Part shown: positions 14,847 through 22,301 of the stretch, piece after piece
Layout: every line of letters starts with the position of its first letter
Numbering within the stretch: the first letter of the stretch is position 1
Source: CAZQEZ01 sp964592475
Lineage (GTDB): Bacteria > Bacteroidota > Bacteroidia > Cytophagales > Cyclobacteriaceae
Reading direction: 5' to 3'
Assembly (NCBI GenBank): GCA_964592475.1
Contig: CAZQEZ010000071.1
Location: 1 to 22,785 of the forward strand
Length of the DNA: 22,785 bases
The notes under the pieces: generated by a model
What the model saw: only the letters and a program-made list of their open reading frames with translations
Database searches by the model: none
What the model was told of the DNA's origin: nothing
Made by a program: the position numbers and the translations under genes

Positions 14847-15045
14847 TCAACCTCAATGATAGATTATATCCCGATACATCGATAGAAATAGGATCGCCCA
14901 GTGGGGCCTTAAAATTTACTGAGACTTCTGTACCGGGTAAACAACCCATTTCCAGAAGCTTGAGCGACAAATGCTCATCCTTAAAGCCTGAAATAATTGC
15001 TTTCTCTCCCGGCTTTAGGTCTGCCACGCTTTTTGGTGTCGCCAT
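14818..15045 (-). CDS. feoA: Ferrous iron transport protein A
   Basis: FeoA is a small cytoplasmic SH3-like protein needed for FeoB-dependent Fe(II) uptake. The 75-residue protein is of normal length and shows LKPGEKAIISGF (10-21), LLEMGCLPGTEV (30-41) and APLGDPISIDVSGYNLSLR (47-65), the standard FeoA pattern. The ATG at 15045 is the first in the frame and gives the usual N-terminus. Its last 29 bases overlap the feoB start in another frame. Upstream there are about 150 bases to the next gene fragment, including the inverted-repeat structure at 15135-15177. The two-gene feoAB operon is the expected form outside gammaproteobacteria. Confidence 0.93.
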   Translation of the reverse strand: MATPKSVADLKPGEKAIISGFKDEHLSLKLLEMGCLPGTEVSVNFKAPLGDPISIDVSGYNLSLRLNEAATITIR

Positions 15046-15134
15046 TAAAACATTATTTAGACTTTTTATAAATAAGCCGCAAATTACAAACTATAACGTC
15101 AATAATGCAAATCGTGTTCACTTTATTTGAAATA

Positions 15135-15177
15135 ATATTGCATATATTTCCATGGGTGACCTATGGGGAAGCAATAT
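15135..15177. promoter_or_regulatory. Nested inverted repeat upstream of feoA
   Basis: CCATGGGTGACCTATGG (15150-15166) is a 17-bp near-perfect palindrome: 8-bp arms around G15158 with one mismatch that becomes a G-U pair in RNA. It is enclosed by a second inverted repeat, ATATTGC (15135-15141) and GCAATAT (15171-15177). On the minus strand the structure begins 20 bases after the stop of the gene fragment at 15198 and is followed by TATTTC. It lies about 90 bases before feoA. It could be a terminator for the upstream gene, a folded leader, or an operator for feoAB. Confidence 0.45.
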
Positions 15178-15197
15178 ATGGATGATCTGATTATGCC

Positions 15198-15286
15198 TTA
15201 GATCTCGTCATCATAAAAATTATTTTTTCCCAAATGAGGCAATCTCTCCACCCACTTTTCGATACTATAAATAGGAAAAAGTTGCT
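15198..15286 (-). CDS. C-terminal end of a gene lying mostly in the assembly gap
   Basis: Immediately on the feoA side of the N run, a minus-strand frame gives 28 codons before a TAA at 15200-15198. They read QLFPIYSIEKWVERLPHLGK and then NNFYDDEI. The mix of Trp, Lys, Glu and Asp with an acidic end looks like a true protein C-terminus, unlike the other frames here. It is not the frame of the protease on the other side of the gap, and that protease is already full length. So this is probably the 3' end of a separate gene of unknown length. I do not recognise the family. With only 28 codons, chance cannot be excluded. Confidence 0.4.
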
Positions 15287-15386
15287 NNNNNNNNNNNNNN
15301 NNNNNNNNNNNNNNNNNNNNNNNNNNNNNNNNNNNNNNNNNNNNNNNNNNNNNNNNNNNNNNNNNNNNNNNNNNNNNNNNNNNNNN
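15287..15386. other. Assembly gap (100 N)
   Basis: Exactly 100 N, the conventional length for a gap of unknown size. It hides the last base of the protease stop codon and probably most of a second gene. Any frame read across it is meaningless. Confidence 0.98.
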
Positions 15387-17608
15387 TATTTGTTTTGTAA
15401 TTTTTCTAACCAAAAATTAGTCATCATGGAATATAAATGATAACGGGTGATACCGCCACTAATGCCATGCGCTCGATTTGGATAGAAGAAACTATCAAAT
15501 TGCTTATTGGCAGCAATTAATGCATCTTGCAATTCTACCGCGTTTTGAAAATGCACGTTATCATCTCCGGTGCCATGAATTAACAAATAATCGTCTTCCA
15601 ATTTATAGGCATGAGTAATAGGTGACCAGGCATCGTAACCATCGGGATTGAGTTGAGGAGTTTTTAAATAACGTTCGGTATAGATTGTATCATAAAAGCG
15701 CCAATTAGTAACCGGTGCTACGGCTATGGCCGCGGCCAATTCTTCTGCACCATTAAAAACTGCTAAAGAAGACATATATCCCCCGTAACTCCAGCCCCAA
15801 ATGCCAATTTTATCTTCATCTACATAAGATAAGCCAGCCAAATATCGAGCACCAGATAGCTGATCCATGGTCTCGTATTTACCTAATTGGGCATAGGTTT
15901 TATGTTTAAATCCTCTTCCTCTAGCACCGGTACCCCGGTTGTCAATGCCTACCACTATAAACCCATGCTGGGTAAGGTAATGATGATACATATCTCGCTG
16001 GCCTCCCCAATCATTGAGCACTACTTGCGAACCCGGTCCACCATACACGTACATAATTACCGGGTATTTTTTATCCGGATTAAAATTATGAGGTTTTATC
16101 ATAAATGCGTTTAATGACGTACCATCTTCCGTATCAAAGCTGAAGAATGATTTTTGACCAATGGTATGATCGGCCAGTCTTTGCTTTAACCTGGAATTAT
16201 CTTCTAATACTTTTATTTTCTTTCCTGAAGGTGCTTCATGTAATGTTACCAACATGGGTTCGACTACCGATGTAAAGGAGGCTATGTAGTACCTAAAATC
16301 GGGGGTGAAATTGGCACTTATGTTCCCTGTTTTAATCGATAGTTGTGTTTTATTTTTACCATTCAACTTGATAGAATAAAGGTGCCTTTGCAGTGGCGAC
16401 TCCTCGGTAGAAGTAAAATAAGCTATTTTCTTTTTTTGGTCTATGCCATAAAAATTATCAATTTCCCAATTTCCATGGGTGATTTGGGCTACCAGATTTC
16501 CATCCAAATCATAATGATACAAATGTTTATAGCCGGACTGTTCGCTGGTGGTTACAAAACCTCTTCCGTTTTTCAGGTAAATGTATTGATCATTATAATT
16601 AATATCTACATAAGTGTCGCTTTTCTCTTCCAACACCAACTTCAAATCACCATCTACGGCATTCGCGTGATACAATTGCAAATGATTTTGCAAGCGGTTC
16701 AATTTAATTATAGCTAGCTTTGATGGATCATTAGTCCAGAAAACCCTGGGAATATAAATATCATGATCGTCATTAATTTTTAAATCTACAGTTTCATTTT
16801 GCTCAAGGTCGAAAATTTTGATGCTAATCAGCGAGTTCTTTTCGCCTGCCTTAGGGTACTTAAATTTATAATCTTCCGGATACAATGGCCCCCATAGCTG
16901 CATATTATATTCTTTTACTTCACTTTCGTTAAAGGTATAAAAAGCTATTTTTTCGCTATCTGGCGACCAAAAGAAAGCTTTTGCAAATGAAAACTCCTCT
17001 TCATACACCCAATCGGTACTACCATTGATAATATGATTGAATTTTCCATTATCGGTAACAGCTATTTCATTTATTTCATCTACCGGTGTATAGTATAAAT
17101 TATTTTGCCTCACGTAAGCTATCTTTTTACCATCGGGAGAAAAGGTAGCATAAGAAATTTTACTGCCTTCATGGATCTGCTTGATCTCTTTGGTTTCAAT
17201 ATTGTACAAGTAATAGAATGCTTTGGTGGAGCGGCGATAAATGCTTTCTAGCTCGGTAGCCAGTAATATATTTTCTTCGTCGGGTCCCAGATGATAATTG
17301 GAAAAGACAAAAGGCTGAGGGTTTATCCATCCTTGTAAATCAGTATTATCAAACAGTATAGCTACCTCTTCACCAGTGGTGATATCATATTGCTTAATTA
17401 ATTGTCTGTTCGATTGATCATCGCTACTTATGGTGGTATAATATTTACCATTCTGCATCCAGTCAATTCCATATACTCCAATAGGGTTGAAATAATTACT
17501 GGCAAAAAGGTCTTCCAGTTCAACTGCTTTTTTCTTTTGCGCTTTTGCAGGCACGTGAAATATAATGAACACAACTAACAGTAACCTCGTAATATTTAGA
17601 TTTGACAT
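15386..17608 (-). CDS. Dipeptidyl peptidase IV-like serine protease (family S9B), stop in gap
   Basis: S9B enzymes remove dipeptides from peptide N-termini, usually after Pro or Ala. The protein has a cleavable signal peptide (residues 1-23, ending VPAKA), then a beta-propeller to about 480 holding the double-Glu anchor DWVYEEE (199-205). The alpha/beta-hydrolase domain has nucleophile Ser607 in GWSYGG (605-610), Asp682 in GTGDDNVHFQ (679-688) and His714 in NRAHG (711-715). It should be periplasmic. Residue 740 (Lys) is followed by the bases TA and then N, and homologues end about here (HLYSMMTNFWLEKL), so the stop is almost surely TAA or TAG with its third base at 15386. A longer frame through the gap to 15191 is not credible. 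Two direct repeats stand just upstream of the start. Confidence 0.9.
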
Positions 17609-17617
17609 TATTAATAT

Positions 17618-17647
17618 AATTTTATGCTAAATAAATTTTATGCTAAA
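17618..17647. repeat. Direct repeat just upstream of the S9 protease start
   Basis: AATTTTATGCTAAA occurs at 17618-17631 and again at 17634-17647, identical over 14 bases and separated by TA. On the protease strand the second copy ends 10 bases before the ATG at 17608, so the pair occupies the leader. It may be a recent tandem duplication, paired regulator sites, or leader sequence. Confidence 0.6.
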
Positions 17648-17869
17648 ATAAGGAATTGTTGCAAAAAAAATACCAGGAGAAAAAATAACTGCAATTAAAT
17701 TGATCATTGTGAAGTTTTGCATAAAACAACTTTTTCTTGGTAAATCATACATTGCTCTCTTTATACATCAATAACATAATCTTTATTCCCCCGTTAAGCT
17801 GACTGATGCCTTGAAAATTATTTTGAGGCTTTTAATTTAATTAACTTTTAATTTTTAATATTGACTAGC

Positions 17870-18775
17870 ATGAAAAGAACATTTAATTATTTTTTTATTT
17901 TCGTATTGCTTTCTGGTGTTTTTCTGGTAAGTTGCGATGAAGAAGGTGGCCTTAATTTGGGCGGGCCAACAATGACCATAATTGTAGATCCTGCCGATGA
18001 TGCAGGCGTAATTACCGGTGGAAGCGGTGAAGAAATTGAATTTGAAGTTAGCGTTACTGCAAATGATGGTTTTAACGTGTTTAGGGTTAGAGAGCGTGTG
18101 GGAGTTACCTCAGACATTTTATTCGAACGTACCAGGCAAACAGCTGGTGTAACATCTTTTGATACCACTTTCACCTACACATTACAACCTGAATTTATTG
18201 ATCAAGATGTAACCCTTACCCTGGAAGCAGTTGATGATGCCGGTGAAACTACTACGGAAGTTTTTACTATCGATGTTACTGCAACAGTAGTTTCTTATAC
18301 TGCGGTTTTGTTATTCCCTCCTACAGCAGATGAAAAAAGTAAAACTTTTTTTAGTACCGTAACCGGACTTACTTACAGTGTAGATGATGTAGAAGCAGGA
18401 ACTGGCATAAATTCCTCTGAAATTGACTTCGGATACTATTATGGTNNNNNNNNNNNNNNNNNNNNNNNNNNNNNNNNNNNNNNNNNNNNNNNNNNNNNNN
18501 NNNNNNNNNNNNNNNNNNNNNNNNNNNNNNNNNNNNNNNNNNNNNCTGAGTTCCAGGAAAATGATGAAAATGTGTCATTTATCCAACAGGCTTTTGACGA
18601 TGCAATTGCTGTGGGAAGTGATCAGATTGTTCCAAATCTTGAAGTAGATGATATTATCGCATTTCAATTGGATGAAGATCGTGGAGAAGCACGTGGATTA
18701 ATCAGAGTAATAGGTATTATTAGCGGCACAGGCGTTAATGATTCCATTGAAATTGAAGTAGTTGTAATAAAATAA
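17870..18775 (+). CDS. Surface lipoprotein with Ig-like region, interrupted by assembly gap
   Basis: From ATG 17870 the product has a lipoprotein signal ending FLVS-Cys22 followed directly by DEEGG. An acidic run after the cysteine is the kind of lipoprotein export signal that sends Bacteroidota lipoproteins to the cell surface. Residues of about 33-140 are strand-rich and Thr/Val/Asp-rich like a cadherin/Ig domain (DDAGETTTEVFTIDV near the end). The next part contains FFSTVTGLTYSVDD and EIDFGYYYG. After 100 N the same frame continues to VGSDQIVPNLEVDDIIAF and GLIRVIGIISGTG, ending IEVVVIK. Both halves fit a type of Bacteroidota lipoprotein I have seen without a function, so one gene is likely, but the gap size is arbitrary. 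A TTG nine bases upstream is a less likely start. A strong terminator follows. Confidence 0.72.
   Translation: MKRTFNYFFIFVLLSGVFLVSCDEEGGLNLGGPTMTIIVDPADDAGVITGGSGEEIEFEVSVTANDGFNVFRVRERVGVTSDILFERTRQTAGVTSFDTTFTYTLQPEFIDQDVTLTLEAVDDAGETTTEVFTIDVTATVVSYTAVLLFPPTADEKSKTFFSTVTGLTYSVDDVEAGTGINSSEIDFGYYYGXXXXXXXXXXXXXXXXXXXXXXXXXXXXXXXXXXEFQENDENVSFIQQAFDDAIAVGSDQIVPNLEVDDIIAFQLDEDRGEARGLIRVIGIISGTGVNDSIEIEVVVIK
18446..18545. other. Assembly gap (100 N)
   Basis: A second run of exactly 100 N, inside the lipoprotein gene. The frame is the same on both sides if the gap length is taken literally, but that has a one-in-three chance of happening by accident. Confidence 0.98.
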
Positions 18776-18798
18776 AAATCCGGATACATATTTTATTA

Positions 18799-18829
18799 AA
18801 AAAGCATGGATTAAATATCCATGCTTTTT
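18799..18829 (+). terminator. Strong intrinsic terminator after the lipoprotein gene
   Basis: AAAAAGCATGGA (18799-18810) pairs perfectly with TCCATGCTTTTT (18818-18829) around a 7-base loop. The distal arm ends in a T-run. It starts 23 bases after the lipoprotein stop and separates it from the GH3 gene. The matching A-run would let it work in both directions. Confidence 0.82.
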
Positions 18830-18936
18830 ATTATATAGGCCCCTCTTATTGACATTAATTTTGATTTCTGTCTTAACATTTCTCCAGTAATCAATATTTT
18901 TTTATCTTTCCTGCTGGAATCAAACCATCAATACTT

Positions 18937-21597
18937 ATGAAAATGAATAGATCATGGATAATAGTATTAATTTTTTGGACCTTTAGTTGTGGTTCTAAAG
19001 ATGATACTACCCAACTGTTGCCCTACCAGGATACCAGCCTTTCGGCTGAAGAAAGAGCTAAAGACCTGGTAAGCAGAATGACACTGGAAGAAAAAATAGC
19101 GCAAATGCGCTACGAAGCCCCAGCCATAGAAAGACTAAATATACCAGCCTATAATTGGTGGAATGAATGCCTGCATGGAGTAGGAAGGGCTGGAGTAGCC
19201 ACAGTATTTCCACAGGCTATTGGTATGGCATCCTCCTGGAACGCACCTTTGATGCATGAAATCGCTACTGTCATTTCTGATGAAGCAAGGGCCAAGCACC
19301 ACAGGTTTGCCGAGCAAAATATGCGCGGTATTTACATGGGCCTTACTTTCTGGACGCCTAACATCAACATTTTTCGAGATCCCCGCTGGGGCCGCGGACA
19401 AGAAACCTATGGTGAAGACCCCTACCTGACCGGTGAACTGGCTGTAAATTTTATCAAAGGCCTGCAGGGAGACGATGAAAAATACCTGAAAACTGTAGCT
19501 ACTGCCAAACACTATGCGGTACATAGTGGACCCGAGCCCATCAGGCACTCATTCAATGCCGAAGTAAGCGAACAAGACCTTTGGGAAACCTACCTGCCGC
19601 ATTTCAGGGCTACAGTAGAGGAAGCCAATGTGCAATCGGTTATGTGTGCCTACAATGCTTTTCGTGAAGAGCCTTGCTGCGGTAGCGATACATTACTTAC
19701 TGATATTCTTAGAAATCAGTTTGGTTTTGATGGTTATGTTGTTTCTGACTGCTGGGCCATCAACGATTTTTATGAAAAAGGGGACCATGAAGTAGTGAAA
19801 ACAGCTGAGGAAGCTGCTTCCATGGCAGTAAAATCCGGTACCGATCTGAATTGTGGTGATACCTATCCTGCACTGGTGCAAGCTGTGGAGCAGGGACTTA
19901 TTACAGAAGAAGAAATTGATGAGGCAGTAATCAGACTTTTTAAGGCGCGTTTCCAGTTGGGCATGTTCGATGACCCTGATGATGTGTCTTACACCAAAAT
20001 AAAGTACGAGGTAGTAGGCAGTAAAGAACACCATGAGTTGGCATTACAATCCTCACAGGAAGCTTTGGTCTTGTTGAAGAATGAAAATAAAATGTTGCCA
20101 CTTTCGAAAAATATCAAATCTATAGCGGTGATTGGCCCAAACGCTCACGATCACCAGGTAATGCTAGGTAATTACCATGGTACACCTACCCAATTAAAAA
20201 CTGTATTGGAAGGAATTAAGGATAAACTGGGCAATGAAGTATCGGTCAATTACGCCGAGGGAAGTTATATTGTTGAAGATTTTCCTACCATGAAACCTAT
20301 ACCTGCTTCTGCTCTAACTCCTGCCGGTGATGTAAATGGCCGGGGATTAAAAGCTGAATATTATCAAAATGCTGATTTCAGCGGCGAACCCGTAGAAACA
20401 AAGATTGATACCCTGGTGGATTTCTTTTGGTATGGCCGTTCACCAATTACTGACGTGGAAGCAGATACTTTTGCCATCCGCTGGTCAGGCACCATAACGC
20501 CGCCAAAATCAGGTAAATACCAGATAGGTCTGAATGCTGCTCATGGTGCCAAAGTAACATTCAACGGGGAAGAACAATTTGAATTCTACAATGAACATCA
20601 TCCTTCTACTAACACTTTTGAGGCTGATTTGGAAGAGGGTAATACTTATCCTATAATAATTGAATACTTCAACAATGGTACGGATCCACAAGCGCATTTG
20701 CTTTGGGCCATTCCCGATGAAGACTTGGCTACACCTGCCATTGAGGCAGCTAAAAATTCAGAAGTTGTAGTGATGGTAATGGGATTGCACCCCAGAATAG
20801 AAGGAGAAGAAATGGGAGTAAAACTGCCCGGCTTTGAAGGGGGTGACCGTACGGATATAAAATTGCCCGAAATTCAAAAAGACTTGATACAAAAAATATC
20901 TTCCTTAGGTAAACCAATCGTGCTGGTAATGATGGGTGGTAGCGCTGTAGCTTTTAATTGGGCCAATCAAAATGTGCCAGCTATTTTGTACAGCTGGTAT
21001 CCTGGCGAAATGGGTGGACAAGCCATAGCCGATGTGCTATTTGGCGATGCCAATCCTTCCGGTAGATTGCCAGTAACCTTTTACAAGTCCGTGGACGATC
21101 TTCCTGATTTTACCAATTATGATATGGAAAACCGGACTTACAAGTTTTTTAAAGGCGAAGTACTTTATCCATTTGGTCACGGTTTAAGTTATTCACAATT
21201 TGAATACGATAGTTTGCAAATTCCAACATCACCAGATGCTGAGGGCAACATAGCAGTAGCTGTAGAAGTGACCAATACAGGAGATCAGGCGGGCATGGAA
21301 GTAGTGCAGCTGTACGTACGAGATGACTCAGCCAGTTTTAGGGTGCCACAACGTACCTTGGTGGCGTTTAAAAAGATCAATCTGGAAGCCGGTGCAACAG
21401 AGATGGTGTCGTTCAATTTATCAGAAAAGGATTATGCCATGGTAAATGAAGAGGGAAAATTGACCATAGAACCCGGCTCTTTTACCATAAGTGTGGGAGG
21501 TAAGCAACCCGGCTTTGAAGGCTTAGCTGATGCAACCACCACGGGCGTAGTTACCGGTAATTTTACGGTTAAAGGAAGCCCCCAGGTAATTCAATAA
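18937..21597 (+). CDS. Glycoside hydrolase family 3 lipoprotein with PA14 insert (beta-xylosidase/beta-glucosidase type)
   Basis: GH3 enzymes remove sugars from the non-reducing end of beta-linked oligosaccharides with retention. The 886-residue protein begins with a lipoprotein-like signal (FWTFS-Cys18, then GSKDD). The N-terminal barrel contains YNWWNECLHGVG (72-83), DPRWGRGQETYGEDP (148-162), AKHYAVHSGPE (190-200) and nucleophile Asp271 in GYVVSDCWA (266-274). The second domain starts near 370 and resumes after the insert, with the acid/base Glu probably in IEGEE (621-625). A PA14-like module is inserted at about 467-595 (GLKAEYYQNADFSGEP, WSGTITPPKSGKYQIGL). A fibronectin-III-like domain closes the protein (about 770-855). 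NWWNE..HG resembles the beta-xylosidase branch, but substrate cannot be fixed from sequence. It has its own terminator. Confidence 0.93.
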   Translation: MKMNRSWIIVLIFWTFSCGSKDDTTQLLPYQDTSLSAEERAKDLVSRMTLEEKIAQMRYEAPAIERLNIPAYNWWNECLHGVGRAGVATVFPQAIGMASSWNAPLMHEIATVISDEARAKHHRFAEQNMRGIYMGLTFWTPNINIFRDPRWGRGQETYGEDPYLTGELAVNFIKGLQGDDEKYLKTVATAKHYAVHSGPEPIRHSFNAEVSEQDLWETYLPHFRATVEEANVQSVMCAYNAFREEPCCGSDTLLTDILRNQFGFDGYVVSDCWAINDFYEKGDHEVVKTAEEAASMAVKSGTDLNCGDTYPALVQAVEQGLITEEEIDEAVIRLFKARFQLGMFDDPDDVSYTKIKYEVVGSKEHHELALQSSQEALVLLKNENKMLPLSKNIKSIAVIGPNAHDHQVMLGNYHGTPTQLKTVLEGIKDKLGNEVSVNYAEGSYIVEDFPTMKPIPASALTPAGDVNGRGLKAEYYQNADFSGEPVETKIDTLVDFFWYGRSPITDVEADTFAIRWSGTITPPKSGKYQIGLNAAHGAKVTFNGEEQFEFYNEHHPSTNTFEADLEEGNTYPIIIEYFNNGTDPQAHLLWAIPDEDLATPAIEAAKNSEVVVMVMGLHPRIEGEEMGVKLPGFEGGDRTDIKLPEIQKDLIQKISSLGKPIVLVMMGGSAVAFNWANQNVPAILYSWYPGEMGGQAIADVLFGDANPSGRLPVTFYKSVDDLPDFTNYDMENRTYKFFKGEVLYPFGHGLSYSQFEYDSLQIPTSPDAEGNIAVAVEVTNTGDQAGMEVVQLYVRDDSASFRVPQRTLVAFKKINLEAGATEMVSFNLSEKDYAMVNEEGKLTIEPGSFTISVGGKQPGFEGLADATTTGVVTGNFTVKGSPQVIQ

Positions 21598-21611
21598 AGA
21601 TTTTTTGATAC

Positions 21612-21651
21612 AAAGTGCTGCTTGAATAGAATGCTATTTGGGCAGCACTTT
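21612..21651 (+). terminator. Strong intrinsic terminator after GH3 gene
   Basis: AAAGTGCTGC (21612-21621) pairs with GCAGCACTTT (21642-21651). With two G-U pairs the stem continues into GAATAG/CTATTT, giving an 18-bp hairpin with a 4-base AATG loop, followed by TTATTTA. It starts 14 bases after the GH3 stop and may also serve the convergent gtrA-type gene. Confidence 0.85.
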
Positions 21652-21724
21652 TTATTTACCGAAATAAAATTAAATTTCTTCAGTCAAAACTTCTATAACT
21701 CCTTAAAATTGTGACGCGAATTCT

Positions 21725-22165
21725 CTATTCTTTTGTTTTCTTTTTGAAGAAACCTTCTCCCAGAAACTTCTTTTCAAAGGCGAAACGTTTGCTATAAAAG
21801 TTATAGAAAAAGATAATGCCGGAAACAATTAATTTCGTGATGTACTGGTGATCATAAAAGAAAGGAATCTTAGTAAGAAAACCTATAAGCGATGTACTAA
21901 ATACTATGCCTAAGAGGCTAAAAGAAATAGATAATATAAAGGTGATATTTACATTTCTATTCAGAATGAAAATATACCTTTTTTGCAGAAAAAAATTGAT
22001 GACCATACCTACCGAAGCGGATATGATATTGGAAATAACCGGAGAGAAGAAAAACGCCTCAAGAACCAGGTAAAGCACATAGTCAACCAGGGTTGCCACA
22101 GACGATGCAGCGGCAAATTTTAATTTTGGTAGAATAAAATTTTTAAATGTACTAGCAATACCCAT
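21725..22165 (-). CDS. GtrA-like family membrane protein
   Basis: GtrA-family proteins are small polytopic membrane proteins, thought to flip or help transfer polyprenyl-linked sugars for cell-surface glycans. The 146-residue product has four hydrophobic segments, at about 16-36, 41-60, 74-96 and 107-123. The family pattern shows in FAAASSVATLVDYVLYLVL (17-35), NFFLQKRYIF (57-66) and the end of the last helix, NFYSKRFAFEKKF (122-134). A strongly basic tail follows (FFKKKTKE). The ATG at 22165 gives the usual short N-terminus. The truncated gene upstream on the same strand is 136 bases away. No glycosyltransferase partner is in view, so the sugar cannot be guessed. Confidence 0.88.
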   Translation of the reverse strand: MGIASTFKNFILPKLKFAAASSVATLVDYVLYLVLEAFFFSPVISNIISASVGMVINFFLQKRYIFILNRNVNITFILSISFSLLGIVFSTSLIGFLTKIPFFYDHQYITKLIVSGIIFFYNFYSKRFAFEKKFLGEGFFKKKTKE

Positions 22166-22207
22166 TATTTACCCTGAAATACGTTTGATAGAATAGTGTT
22201 TTCCTTG

Positions 22208-22215
22208 CAAATGTA
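22208..22215 (-). promoter_or_regulatory. Putative -7 promoter box of the gtrA-like gene
   Basis: TACATTTG on the minus strand, followed by CAA, matches TAnnTTTG exactly and lies 42 bases upstream of the ATG. The -33 TTG is not clear. It suggests the gtrA-like gene is transcribed separately from the gene before it. Confidence 0.42.
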
Positions 22216-22301
22216 GCAAAAGAAAGATTAAAAAAATTACATTGAGAAAAATTAGTGCTATATGCAAGCACAAATGCAGCAAAAGCTTAGTGGTGCTCGG
22301 T

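Noticed and set aside
15046..15197. Fur box upstream of feoA
   Set aside because: No GATAATGATAATCATTATC-like 19-mer is visible. The dyad present has a different, GC-rich core.
15191..15385. Extension of the S9 protease across the N run to 805 residues
   Set aside because: The protease is complete at residue 740, the codon at the gap edge is compatible with a stop, and the frame after the gap is not protein-like.
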